From Rhinopomastus cyanomelas (taxonomy: Eukaryota > Chordata > Aves > Bucerotiformes > Rhinopomastidae): DNA of 64,000 nt. The notes under the pieces were generated by a model. The model ran no database searches, was not told where the DNA came from, and saw only the letters and a program-made list of their open reading frames with translations. The position numbers and the translations under genes were made by a program. Below are positions 46,617 through 57,291 of the stretch, piece after piece (positions within the stretch are counted from its first letter, which is position 1; the number at the start of each line of letters is the position of its first letter). The DNA is taken from contig VXBP01007146.1 of assembly GCA_013400115.1 (NCBI GenBank), forward strand, positions 62,195 through 126,194. The letters are read 5' to 3'.

Positions 46617-47354
46617 AAGGACAATAATGTGCCCCTAATTATAGACAGGTCTGAAAGAAGGTGATGGTGGAGGTAACTCACAGGACATGCACAGCAAAGC
46701 TTCAGGGTATCATCACAGGAAAGATGAAAGCACAGGGCACCACAACTTTCCATAAAAGAGACATAAGAGTAGTTGGTTTATCCTCACAAAAATAAACCAA
46801 GCTGGTCTGACTTGTTAAAAACAACTACAATGAGCAACCTTAGGAGAACTGTGGAAGCTAATCAACAGCCTAGGAGACAAAAGAACTCTATTTATAGCTG
46901 GAAAGCAAAGCTACACAAAAAGAGCCGACAAGAAACTGGAGAAAGCCTGCATTATCTGGATTGCAAGAACCTGGCAACTGCATCACACGACACATCGTGG
47001 TGGTCATCGCCCTTTGATGGCTGCAGGGTTTCAAACCAACATTTGGCCATTTGTTCTAACTGCTGGGCAGGTTTTTGAACGGGATTTAATTCAAGGAGGT
47101 TCTGCAGGGTGTGCTGCACAGCTCGGTGAACACTGCGCTCCCATTTGCCTTCTCATCCTGGGAATGTGTGCAGGATGAGGAGCCCACCCCTCTCTGCAGA
47201 GGACTGGGAGAGCAGCCATCAGAGAAGCCTCCCCTCTGGGCAGTCTGCCTAGTGCTTCCTCTGGGAGTTTTCTTCTCCCATGCTGGGTAGCTGCCTTGTT
47301 CCCCTCTCCTGCTATCAATCTGTATCTCCCACAAATCTGTCTGGGCGGTCATCT
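46617..47354. other. Unique DNA, nothing recognised
   Basis: A plus frame at 46773-47078 (101 codons) has no known domain. No repeat seen. Confidence 0.4.
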
Positions 47355-47415
47355 CAGAATCACAGACCGTTAGGGACTGGGAGGGACCTCGAAACATCAT
47401 CCAGTCCAATCCCCT
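47355..47415 (-). mobile_element. CR1 LINE tail, group A
   Basis: CAGAATCACAGACCGTTAGG to ATCCAGTCCAATCCCCTG. About 60 bp. Confidence 0.92.
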
Positions 47416-48757
47416 GTGTGAAGACTGTTGGTGCTCCCCCAGTTCTTTTGCACAGACACACAGACCATGGCTGCTCTGCTTCACCCCATTAATGTGAGAT
47501 CGTCTCACACTTCCATCTCCAAGGTTCCTTTCATAAAAAACTTCAGCACCGAACTTCAGTTCTTTCAGAACTTTTTGTGCTGCTCAATGGGCCCCTTCAT
47601 ATCAGGCTGAAGTAATAAAATAGACAGGGAAAGGGATAAATCCTGCTTTGATTTGTGCTTCTGAGAACACAGGTTCAGTCTCCATAGTGGAAAAGGACAT
47701 CTCAAAGCCCAGGGATCTTAAAATCCCATGGAAGTCACACAGCAGCAGAGTCCCCTCCAGGTAGCTGAGCTCCGCACGGCTCCGTGGACACGGAGTCTCT
47801 CACTACTGTCTGGATGTGACTCATGCCTGCTCAGAAAACGCCAGAGGAGTCGACTGTTTGGGAAAGTATCACAGTATTATCAAGGTTGGAAGAGACCAAA
47901 GTGACTATAAATCACTGCTTCTCAATTAAAGGGTGGAGGACAGAGACTGGCTGAAATGATTTTGTACTAAAACTGAAGCAGCTTTATGGGAACCCAGCTC
48001 ATGTCTTGGTGTGAACCTGAAGCAGCTCTATGGAAATCCAGCTCAGGAGACACCCTCACACTCCCAATTTCAGGGAAATTATTGCACCGACAACGAAAAC
48101 AGAGAGAAATCGTGAGGGTGTCGGGCTTTTCATGTGACAGAACCAACCTGGATGTGTTTCAGCTCGTTGAAATAGAGCATGATAATCACATCCATCGGAG
48201 CTGGCTGGGCCGGGGCGGCCGCTTCACAGGTGGAAGGAACATCTGACGAAAGCCCTGTGCGCAGGGAAGCCGCCAGCACCCGCACCTGGCTTTTTGTTGG
48301 AGTCACTTCCATCTGCTGAAAGTGCTGCTGAAAAGGGGGGGGAAGAACCAGGGAACGAGACATGCTGGAATTTTAACTACAAACCCAGCATCTTGAATGA
48401 GCCTGGGAAAGCCAAGAGGTGCCTTCCCACCTGCACAACAGGAGACAATGAGCATTTCTGGATGTGCTCCTCGTTTTTTCTGCTATTTATTTGCTTTTCA
48501 GCAGTCGTGGGGACCATATTGTTGGACAAGAGCCCCACTCTTTAGGGATCTGAAAAATGCAAACAGAATCCTGGCTCTTGTTCCAAGGAGATAACAGGCA
48601 GAGGTGTGTAAACATGTGCAAGCCACGTCGAGCTCTTGCTACTAATGCTGAAGAGCCGACGAGCCCCAGCTTACGGGCTGAGTCCACCGCGGAGCTATGG
48701 CACTCCCGAGTACGGACGCAGAACCAGGAGATGCTGGACTCAGCACCTGTTGTTACT
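47416..48757. other. Unique DNA with a direct duplication and a small CpG patch
   Basis: Possible CR1 tail scrap at 47866-47897 (ATCACAGTATTATCAAGGTT). CpG patch at 48190-48285 including a GCGGCCGC site at 48215. No exon recognised. Confidence 0.4.
47972..48047. repeat. Direct duplication, period 44 bp
   Basis: ACTGAAGCAGCTTTATGGGA at 47972 and CCTGAAGCAGCTCTATGGAA at 48016. About 32 bp of each unit match closely. Confidence 0.75.
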
Positions 48758-48805
48758 GAATCACAGAACTTCAGGGACTGGAAGGGACCTCGAAAGATCA
48801 TCTAG
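48758..48805 (-). mobile_element. CR1 LINE tail, group A
   Basis: GAATCACAGAACTTCAGGGA to GAAAGATCATCTAG. About 48 bp. Confidence 0.92.
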
Positions 48806-48811
48806 ACTGTG

Positions 48812-49102
48812 TAGAATCACAGAATCAGTTAGGTTGGAAAAGACCCTCAAGCTCATCAAGTCCAACCATCACCCCAGCTGTCCTAACCCACCACTACACC
48901 CGGTCCCTGAGCTCCACATCTCCACGACTGTGAAGCATGGCCAGGGATGGCAATTCAAGCCCCTCCCTGGGCAGCCTGTTCCAGGTCTTGAGGACCCTCT
49001 CCAGGAAGCTTTTCTTCAGGCCCAACCTAAATCTCTCCTGGTGCAGTTCCTCTTGTCCTATAGCTTGCTCCTTGTAAGAAGAGACCAGCCCCAACCCTCC
49101 CG
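48812..49102 (-). mobile_element. CR1 LINE fragment, group F
   Basis: TAGAATCACAGAATCAGTTA, AGCTCATCAAGTCCAACCAT, CTCCCTGGGCAGCCTGTTCC, ending near CCAACCCTCCCGAAGTGC. Lies a few bases after an A tail in the same orientation. Confidence 0.92.
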
Positions 49103-49733
49103 AAGTGCTAAGGATCAAAATGTGAACGTTTCCAACGAGAACTAAGCAGGTGGACACCACAAGAAACACCACAGCTCCTTCACACCATGAAGCTTCCCAG
49201 CTTGCTGCAGTTACCTTCTTTTCCTGGTCTCTATTTATTACTTTTAACACTTACAATTTCCAATAAAACCAACACAGAGTATAACCCAAAGTAAGCATTA
49301 AAAAAAAAGAGCTGGTTCCTCCAGCCTTCATCCAAGCTGAATCTCATAAAAAACCTCACAAAATCTTTACAGGCTCAGAAGGGCCAAAAGGGCTCACTGC
49401 CACCCCAGAAGGTTTCTGCGTGGGGGGCACGCAAGGCAGACTCTTGATCCCTGTCCTGCTGGGCGATTTTTCATGCTCCATGTACCTCTGACTCCAAAAA
49501 TAAGGCTGTTGACAGCCAAAAGCAGCCACTGTGCTTAATTTCTTAGTCCCTTTGCCAAGCTTGTCCCTGGCAAGAGGCAAATTCAGCTCTGAGCCTGTAA
49601 GCTAAAGCAAAATACTATAACTTACACCAATTTGCTGCCACGTCTGCCAGACCTCTCCAGATCCTTAGTTCCCGGTCCTTTCTGCCTCCTTGTTTTGTAT
49701 TGCACTTCTCTGCATGTGAAAGGCAGTTGTTTG
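49103..49733. other. Unique DNA, nothing recognised
   Basis: No repeat or exon seen. Confidence 0.45.
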
Positions 49734-50020
49734 TCACGGAATCACAGAACATTTGGGGTTAGAAGGGACCTCGAAACATCATCCAGTCCAATCCCCCCAG
49801 CACAGCAGGATCCCCTAGATCCAGTCACACAGGATTATGGCAGGTGGGTTTTTAACATCTCCAGAGAAGGAGACTCCACAACCCCCCTGGGCAGCCCCTT
49901 CCAGGGCTCTGGCACCCTCCCTGGGAAGAAGGTCCTTCTCATATTGATGGGGAACCTCCTCTGTTCCAGCTCACACCCACTGGCCCTTATCCTATCAGTG
50001 GGTGCCCCTGAGCAGAGCCT
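49734..50020 (-). mobile_element. CR1 LINE fragment, group A, antisense
   Basis: TCACGGAATCACAGAACATT, GAGAAGGAGACTCCACAACC, back to CCCTGAGCAGAGCCTG, where it meets a sense-oriented tail. Confidence 0.94.
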
Positions 50021-50040
50021 GATGTTCTGTGATTCTGTGA
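50021..50040 (+). repeat. Sense CR1 tail forming an inverted end
   Basis: GATGTTCTGTGATTCTGTGA. Its reverse complement matches 49734-49753 at 18 of 20 positions, so the element has inverted ends. Confidence 0.85.
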
Positions 50041-50669
50041 AAGAATCAGACTCCATCTACTCTTCCGTACTGGAGAGAGTCTGACTCTGAAGACTACAGG
50101 GAAGAGAAGCTGCTTCATGTTTCTTCCTTTACAAAACACATGAAGGTAAATTTCCTCCATTTAATACAATTACTGCTGCTGCTTTCACATTACAAAGAAA
50201 AACAGCATCAGATAAACTATGTGGAGGGACTTCTTGCTCACCGTGATCGGCAGTAAAGTTCTGCTCTTAATGGCGACGAGCATCTTCCTCTGAAAACGTC
50301 TCCCTTTATCACTGCTGAAATCCAAGCGGATTCCCCTCCGCAGTGCTCCCCACCGACGCTGCTCCAGGAGTCGGATCACCGTCCTTACAGCGGAGCTGCT
50401 GTGAGTAATTCCACGTGCGCGCGGCAGAGCAGCCCGCTGCCACCAACAGCAGAAAAATAACAGCTGAGTCCTTCCAAAGCAGCTCCTTTCTCTAAACAAA
50501 TCAAGTGCTGAAGATTTCGTTAATAGAAAAATAACTCCTCGTGCTTTACTGCTGAGCTCGGTGAGAGAGCTCGTTCAGCACCCAGAAAGGGGGGTTAACA
50601 CGAGGAGAACAGATGAGGCAGGTCTGGAGTCCCTCATTCACCAGGCACTAAGAACGAGCTTCATCCATC
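50041..50669. other. Unique DNA, nothing recognised
   Basis: A few CpGs at 50260-50435 (TGGCGACGAGC, CACGTGCGCGCGGC). No exon seen. Confidence 0.4.
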
Positions 50670-51147
50670 CAGTGCCGGGCCCCGCAGCTCCAGAAGGACA
50701 CAGAGGTGCTGGAGAGAGGCCAGCGCAGAGCCATGAGATGATGAAGGGAGGGGAACATCTTCCTGATGAGGACAGGCTGAGGGAGCTGGGAAAAAGGAGA
50801 CTGAGGGGTGATCTCATTAATGATGATCAATACGTGAAGGGTGGGTGTCAGGAGGATGGAGCCAGGCTCTGCTCAGGGGCACCCAGTGACAGGACAAGGG
50901 GCAGCAGCTGTGAGCTAGAACAGAGGAGGTTCCACATGAATGCGAGAAGGAACTTCTTCCCAGTGAGGGTGCCAGAGCCCTGGCAGGGGCTGCCCAGGGT
51001 GGTTGTGGAGTCTCCTTCTCTGGCGACGTTTAAAACCTGCCTGGCCATGTTCCTGTATGACTGGGTCTAGGGGATTCTGTTGTTGCAGGTGGATTGGACT
51101 GGATGATCTTTGGAGGCCCCTTCCAAACCCTGATGTTCTGTGATTGT
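50670..51147 (+). mobile_element. CR1 LINE fragment, group A, ORF2 end open
   Basis: The ORF2 C-terminal frame stays open to its own stop at 51068-51070 (ends FLYDWV). An in-frame 15-bp loss removes the LLSLE-type residues near 50788. After the stop comes the 3' UTR, ending TGATGTTCTGTGATTG. The best-preserved reading frame of group A here, though it is only the last fraction of the protein and has no reverse-transcriptase core. Confidence 0.95.
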
Positions 51148-51149
51148 GC

Positions 51150-51242
51150 AAAGGTGTCTCTGCCCATGGCAAGGGGGTTGGAACTAGACGATCCTTAAGT
51201 TCTTTTCCTACCCAAAGCAATCTGCGATTCTATGACTCTATA
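51150..51242 (+). mobile_element. CR1 LINE tail, group E, directly after an A tail
   Basis: GTCTCTGCCCATGGCAAGGG, GGAACTAGACGATCCTTAAG, ending GCGATTCTATGACTCTAT. Confidence 0.88.
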
Positions 51243-51670
51243 AAGGCCAAAAGGCTTCACTTTTCATTATCTGAGGGAGAAGAATATCCCTACGTTGACA
51301 AATAAAGATCCTTGGGTACAAGACATGTAGGGGATTTTTTTAAAGCAAGCCCTTGGTAACACATTTACTCCACAGACTTGCCCTACTCCAGTGGTTTTCA
51401 TCAGTCTGGCAGGCAGGGAATGCTGCAGGAGGCTCCTATTTAATAATATTTAGCCTTTTCTTCTAAATTGTCAGGTTTGAAGAGCGACACTTCTCTACTC
51501 GTTAACAGTCCAGGGTTTTCCAGAGGTAATGTGAGAAATCAAAATCCATTCTTACAAGTGCTAACAGGTTAATTGGGTACCAGCTGAAAGATCTGCCGTG
51601 ATGAAGGCTCCCAATGCTGAAAGCACCCAATTACTGCCCAACCAGGCAGCACTAAGAATATGGTCACTGT
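51243..51670. other. Unique DNA, nothing recognised
   Basis: No repeat or exon seen. Confidence 0.45.
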
Positions 51671-51790
51671 GGAATCACAGTCATTCTGGCCAGAGGGACC
51701 CCAGGAGGTCATCTCCTCCAACTACCTCCTAAGTGTAGAGGCAACTCAGAGCATGCTGCTGAGGGGCTTTTTGCTGTACAAGTTCACCCT
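51671..51790 (-). mobile_element. Possible degenerate CR1 3' end
   Basis: GGAATCACAGTCATTCTGGC, GGTCATCTCCTCCAACTACC. Only the first 60 bp look clearly CR1-like. Confidence 0.5.
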
Positions 51791-51867
51791 AAGACTGTGT
51801 CACTAAATTCCATGCAGTGAACTATAAGGAGGGCTAATAGGTGAGAGAAGGCTTCGTAAAGTCACAG

Positions 51868-51913
51868 AACTGGATGATCCTGTGGTCCTTTCTAACCCTG
51901 ACTGACTCTGTGA
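51868..51913 (+). mobile_element. CR1 LINE tail remnant
   Basis: ACTGGATGATCCTGTGGTCC, TCTAACCCTGACTGACTCTG. Short sense tail immediately before a group A tail. Confidence 0.75.
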
Positions 51914-52004
51914 CTTGGTCTAGGTGATCCTACTGTGGCAGGGGGATTGGACTAGATGATCTTCTGAGGTCCCTTTCAATCTCTAATGATTCTATGATTC
52001 TAAC
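51914..52004 (+). mobile_element. CR1 LINE tail, group A, sense arm of composite
   Basis: CTTGGTCTAGGTGATCCTAC to CTAATGATTCTATGATTCTA, then orientation flips. Confidence 0.92.
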
Positions 52005-52252
52005 TCTCCTTTTCTCCAAGAAAAGGGACCCAGCTCCCTCAGCCTTTCCTCAGCAGGGAGATGCTCCCCTCCCTTCATCATCTCATGGCTCTGCACTGGA
52101 CTCTCTCCAGGACCTCTGTGTCCTTCTGGAACTGAGGGGCCCACAACTGGACGCTATATTCCAGATGTGGTCTCAACAGGGCAGAATAGAGGAGGAAGAT
52201 AATGTCTCTCGACCTACTAACCACCCCCCTCATTCCTCTGAATTTACTCCAG
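52005..52252 (-). mobile_element. CR1 LINE fragment, group A, antisense arm ending in a splice-acceptor-like site
   Basis: TCTCCTTTTCTCCAAGAAAA back to CTACTAACCACCCCCCTCAT and TTTACTCCAG. The last 30 bp are diverged from the usual GATCCACCCCAGGATGCC but keep branch-point, pyrimidine tract and AG. Confidence 0.9.
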
Positions 52253-52424
52253 GAGTATCGAGCGGTGTTGGAACAGCAGCGTGGGGGTGAGACTGTAACC
52301 AAACTCTACGGGAAGCAGCCTTGGTTGGAACCTAGTGGGGAGAACTCGGCGCCATCAGACTCGCAGGCGACGGCGCCATTAGCACAACTGTTTTACTCTA
52401 CAGCCAAACTAATTCTTACTCAAG
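52253..52424 (+). other. Putative exon (unconfirmed) with CR1-derived acceptor
   Basis: 172 bp of non-CR1 sequence between an acceptor-like TTTACTCCAG|GAG and a donor-like CAAG|GTGAGT. TACTAAC (52215-52221) sits 32 bp before the AG. One frame is open throughout (57 codons, starting EYRAVLEQQRGG) and closes in the presumed intron. I do not recognise the peptide. It could be a coding exon, a lncRNA exon, an unrecognised repeat, or chance. Splice-site quality is seen; transcription is inference. Confidence 0.35.
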
Positions 52425-53288
52425 GTGAGTGACACTCATAACACTTTACACATCAAAACATCAAGAGGATTCCAGTCCTGTTGGAGATGCTTTAATGTCT
52501 CCCAGGAGTCACAATTTGCTGTCTATTTGTATGTAAAATTCCATGGTTCATAGCAAAGGCACCAGGAGCAGCTTGTTTAATCTGAAATATATAGATCTCC
52601 CAGTTCTAAACAGCAGATGATATCAAATGGTTAGAGATGAGCTGCTTCTTGTCATCTTTTTTTGGTTAATATTCCCACTGACGCTCTTTTCTCACGCAGG
52701 AAGCTGAAAACCCCCCTTTTGTTTGACTGACGTTCTCTACACTTCACAGAAGAGCTGCAGCCTGCCATAAGTCAAATCAGCTTGAATCACAAAGACAGAA
52801 ATCAAAGGGCTGCTAGTCTGTGATATGAAATAGAAACGTCCTCTACCTTTGCCCTGGACAATCAATGCCCAGCCAGATCGCGGAACAGCACCAGAAACGG
52901 CTCCAGGCTGGCCAACCTGCCGCACGGCCTCCCTCAACCGTGTCTTCTCCTCCCCACAAATGCTGACGACGTGCAGCAGGAGTGAGGAAAACGGGCCATC
53001 CCAGTGAACAACTAGTTTTGTCTTTCCACGCTGCACAAGGCAGCTCTGACAAGACTAGCTTGAGGCTCTTTTGGTGAACGCATCTGAAAGAGGTTATAGG
53101 GTCTTGGGTACTTGCGTGAGGTCTGAGATGTTCTTACAGCAACGTGAATATCATTGCCTCCCTTTGGAGATGGCTTGTAGGAGGGACATAGTGGCCATCA
53201 CCTACCTAGAAACCACTCATACGGGTTTCTTGAGCATCTGAAGTCTCGTAATGAAGCAATAAACATGTTTTTCTGTTTCAACCTCAAC
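52425..53288. other. Unique DNA, nothing recognised
   Basis: Would be intron if the preceding exon is real. A minus-strand frame at 52737-53036 (99 codons) has no known domain. Confidence 0.4.
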
Positions 53289-53364
53289 GTGGAGTAGGGT
53301 TGATGGTTGGACTCGATGATCCCAAAGGTCTTTTCCAACCCGAATGATTCTATAATTCTATGAT
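53289..53364 (+). mobile_element. CR1 LINE tail, group C
   Basis: GTGGAGTAGGGTTGATGGTT, GGTCTTTTCCAACCCGAATG, ending TATAATTCTATG. Confidence 0.93.
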
Positions 53365-53678
53365 TTTCTTTTTTCCAACCTAGATGGATTCAGCTGACTG
53401 TGAAGTGATCCACAGGTTTGTAAAGTTTGGGAAAATTTCCCAACAAATAGGAACAAACGAACCAATGTGAACAAATGTGGCTAAATGAACCAAGGAAAAC
53501 GCTCCCCGAAAAGCTGGGAAAAACATTTCATGGATGACTCAGAAACTGCATGGTGCGTCCCATTCCCACTTCATCAGGAGAGTACCTCTAAAAAGTTACC
53601 AGGCCGTGTGCGATCTCATCCACAGAAAACCTCTTGGACGAAAAGATATCATCCTAAAATTTCCAGTAGGTTTGAATG
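53365..53678. other. Unique DNA, nothing recognised
   Basis: Lies between a C tail (plus) and a C copy (minus). Two overlapping plus-strand frames here lack domains. Confidence 0.45.
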
Positions 53679-54104
53679 TCACAGAATCATTCAGGTGGAA
53701 AAGACCTCTGGGATCATCAAGTCCAATCACCAACCCTACAAGTTCATCCCTAAACCAGATCCCCCAACACTACATCTAAGTGACTTTTAAACACATCCAG
53801 GGATGGGGACTCAACCCCCACCCTTGGCAGCCCAGTCCAGGGCCTGACCACTCTCTCCAGGAAGAATTTCTTCCTGATGGCCAGTCTGACCCTCCCCTGC
53901 TGGAGCTTGAAGCCCTTCCCTGTGCTTTTGCCACTAATGACCTGTGAGAAGAGCCCATAACCAACATCTCTGCAGTGTCCTTTCAGATAGCTGTAGGGAG
54001 TGATAGGTCTCCCCTCAGCCTCCTCTTCCTCCAACTCAACAGCCCCAACTCTCTCCATCTCTCCTCATCAGATTGATTCTCCAGGCCCTTCCCCAGCTTT
54101 GTGC
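53679..54104 (-). mobile_element. CR1 LINE fragment, group C
   Basis: TCACAGAATCATTCAGGTGG, TCACCAACCCTACAAGTTCA, TTCTTCCTGATGGCCAGTCT, back to CTTCCCCAGCTTTGTGCC. A minus-strand ORF2 frame of about 100 codons stays open. Confidence 0.95.
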
Positions 54105-54778
54105 CACAGAATCTTCTTAGAAAGGGCTGTACTAAAGAGATCTCCGAGTGCTTCCCTAAATGCAGGAGGGTACTGACCAGACCTGAGGGATACAGAGAGC
54201 ACTGGGCTACGTTTTACCCCATAATCCATCCTACCATGGATTCAGGAGGGCACTTCCTCTGTTTCAGAAGGAAGCTGTGCACGAGATGGACTCTGCGCCA
54301 CCTACACTGCTCCCATTAGCTCTGAAGACATAAAGGATGTCGTTCGCCAACGGCTTGCAGAAGGTCATTACTCTGCTCAGGACGCGGAGCCATCACAAAC
54401 TGCAGTTTCTATGAACTCCCTGGCACTAGGACCAGGCATTCCAGTATCGATTCCTGCTGTTCCATTCATTTCTTACGGGGAGGACGTGTGGTTTCCAAGC
54501 TGCTGAAGGAGCTGCTCACAGATAATATAAATGCAGATCCCCGCACGGACTAACTTTTTCTTGTAAGCAGCAGATACATCTCTGCCCGAGAAGCAGCCCA
54601 TTTGTACAGCTCTGTAGACAAAACTGTAATGACTCTACCTGGGAAGTGCATTAATCAGGGCAGAATCAATATTAGCTTGTCCTGAACCCGAGGGTAAGCA
54701 CACAACACCACCGCCGCCGACGCGCTGGGTAGTGCCGTGCCGGCAGGGCAGAAGTGCTTTCTGCATTTCAACTGTATC
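54105..54778. other. Unique DNA, nothing recognised
   Basis: Includes ACCACCGCCGCCGACGCGCT at about 54708-54727, a small CpG patch. No exon seen. Confidence 0.4.
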
Positions 54779-55277
54779 GAGAGAGCCTCTTCTCCCCCTC
54801 TGCTCTGTACTACTGAGACCACATCTGGAGTGCTGTGTCCAGCTGTGGGCCCCTCAGTTCCAGAAGGACACAGAGCTGCTGGAGAGAGGCCAGTGCAGAG
54901 CCACAGAGATGATGAAGGGAGGGGAGCATCTCCCTGCTGAGGAAAGGCTGAGGGAGCTGGGGCTCTGGAGCTGGGAAAAAGGAGACTGAGGGGTGACTTC
55001 GTTAATGTCTATAAATACGTGAGGGGTGGGTGTCAGGAGGATGGAGTCAGGCTGTACTGAGTGTGATCCCATGCTAGGACAAGGCGCAACAGCTATGAGC
55101 TGGAAGGGTTTCACATCAATCTGAGAAGGATCTTCTTCCCAGTGAGGGTAACAGAGCAGTGGAAGGGGCTGCCCAGGGGGGTTGTGGAGTCTCCTCCTCT
55201 GGAGACGTTTAAAACCCTGGACATGTTCTTGTGCAACTTGGTCTAGGTGATCCTGCTGTGGCAGGAGGACTGGACTG
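54779..55277 (+). mobile_element. CR1 LINE fragment, group A, sub-variant
   Basis: Shares GGGGCTCTGGAGCTGGGAAA with the copy at 55885. The 3' end stops at GGAGGACTGGACTG, lacking the final 60 bp and the tail octamers. Confidence 0.95.
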
Positions 55278-55884
55278 CCCCTATGACTAGAGGGGAGAGC
55301 GTGGGGAAGTCGAGATTGTTGCTGCTCTCACCTGCAGGAAGTGCCTGTTTGCCAGGCAGCAGGAGCTGCTGACAGGGTGCATTTGGATCAAGCATCCAAC
55401 GGCCGTTATTTCTCTCCTGAGGGCTTTTACAAAGGGATTGTTTGGGGAAACTCTGCTAAAGCAGTCGCTCTGGAACCCCGCGACTGTTCGTGTCAGCCCG
55501 GCAGATCTCCCTTCATCCCAGCCACTAGCAGTATTTTTCAACTGGCATTCTTCAGTTCAGAAATTGCTAATGATCCCGGGGTTGATGGAAGAGCTTGGGG
55601 TTCAACTGCATTAGGTGACCTGAGACAGTGCTGAAGTCAGATGCTCTGAGTTGCTCTTCATAATGTGCATTAAAAAAATAAATAACTGCGATTACTACTT
55701 ATTTCCTCCCACATTAAAGAGGAAAATGAGAAGTCAAGATCAGGCTCTTGGATGAAAATTATTTCTGAGGAAAAGAGTATTACTGTGATAACTTCTCCAG
55801 GCTAAAGCTTGCTGACTTCCTCGACTACGCTGCAGGTACTCCTGGTAATGCATCAAGCCACCCTGCCTGCGCTCGAATCCACCC
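55278..55884. other. Unique DNA, nothing recognised
   Basis: A plus frame at 55341-55634 (97 codons) has no recognisable domain. Confidence 0.4.
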
Positions 55885-56433
55885 CAGATTGAGAGAGGTT
55901 CCTCTCCCCCTCTACTCTGCCCTGCTGAGACCACATCTGGAATCTTGTGTCCAGTTCTGGACGCCACAGTTCCAGGAGGACACGGAGCTGCTGGAGGCAG
56001 TCCAGCACAGAGCCACAGAGATGATGGAGGGAGGGGAACATCTCCCTGATGAGGAAAGGCTGAGGGAGCTGGGGCTCTGGAGCTGGGAAAAAGGAGCCTG
56101 AGGGGTGACCCCAAGAATGTTGATCAAGATGTGAAGGGTGGGTGTCAGGAGGATGGAGCCAGGCTCTGCTCAGGGGCACCAATCACAGGACAAGGGGCAA
56201 TGGAGGAGGTTCCATATCAACATGAGAAGTGACTTCTTCCCAGTGAGGGTGACAGAGCCCTGGAAGGGGCTGCCCAGAGGGGTTTGTGGAGTCTCCTTCT
56301 CTGGAGATGCTTAAAACCCACCTGGCCATGAGTCTCTGTGACTGGATCTAGGGGATCCTGCTGTGGCAGGGGGATTGGACTGGATGATCTTTGGAGGTCC
56401 CTTCCAATCCCTAATGTCCTGTGATCCTGTGAC
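55885..56433 (+). mobile_element. CR1 LINE fragment, group A, sub-variant
   Basis: CTCTCCCCCTCTACTCTGCC to CTAATGTCCTGTGATCCTGT. Shares GGGGCTCTGGAGCTGGGAAA with the copy 600 bp upstream. A deletion at about 56203 removes the GGGTGTGAGCTGGAACAG segment. Confidence 0.95.
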
Positions 56434-57250
56434 TAAGCTGAAATGATTTTCCCTCATAGCTTTGGGTTCCTTGGCTTTGGACAGAGAGCTAAATGAGGTT
56501 TGATGCTGAAATCACTACGAAATAGATAAGCAAAACCGAGCCTTTGACTCGCCCGTGTTTGCTGCAGAGGGGGAGGCAAGCGCCAGTCCCGTCTTCTCAC
56601 CCTCCAGCAGAACCTTATCTCTCGTGTTTAGTATTTATAATCTGGGGGTTTTCTAAACAGCAGGAGACGGAAGATCAGCAAATTCATCTCTGTCTGCTGT
56701 GGTCAAAACTCCCTGCTTCAGAACGAGATGAAAGATAAATTCTTCGTTATGTTCTGAAACCAGATAAAACCACGAGGCGACGCGCTGCTTGGGAAAGCAT
56801 TAAATCCTCATGTCACTGTGCACGAAAGGATGCTGAGGGGGAAAACATCCCTGAGGAAGGACAGAGATGAACATCCCCAGGTTTAGAATCCTGTCCTGAG
56901 CATCTGCAGTCCTTGGCTTCGCAGCGATCCAGCAACTTGGTGCAGGTGCTGCTGGTTCAGGAGACTGAAACAAGGCAGTGAAGGGCAGGCTTTGCTTTGC
57001 TCTTGCTGGGCCAACCTCAGCTTCTCCTAACACTAACAGTATTAATCAAATAAGAGCAAAGAGCAGAAGCTAATGACTTACTGTAATTACTAAGGAAATG
57101 GAGAAATGAGAGCAAATAAGCTCCTGGATGCTGCTAAGTTGGGTCTTTAGAGTATCCCTGAAATATATTTTGCTGGTTTTCAGTGCTTTTATGCCAGTTT
57201 CCTTGGTTATACAAGCAAAATGATTTAGAATATATTGTAGTGTCATCAGC
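56434..57250. other. Unique DNA, nothing recognised
   Basis: No repeat or exon seen. Confidence 0.45.
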
Positions 57251-57291
57251 TCACAGCATCACAGAACTATTAGGGCTGGAAAAGCCCTCCG
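57251..57291 (-). mobile_element. CR1 tail, group B, left arm of a palindrome
   Basis: TCACAGCATCACAGAACTAT, TAGGGCTGGAAAAGCCCTCC. Confidence 0.8.

Noticed and set aside
52253..52424. Solo LTR of an endogenous retrovirus
   Set aside because: No TG...CA ends, polyadenylation signal or flanking duplication could be seen.
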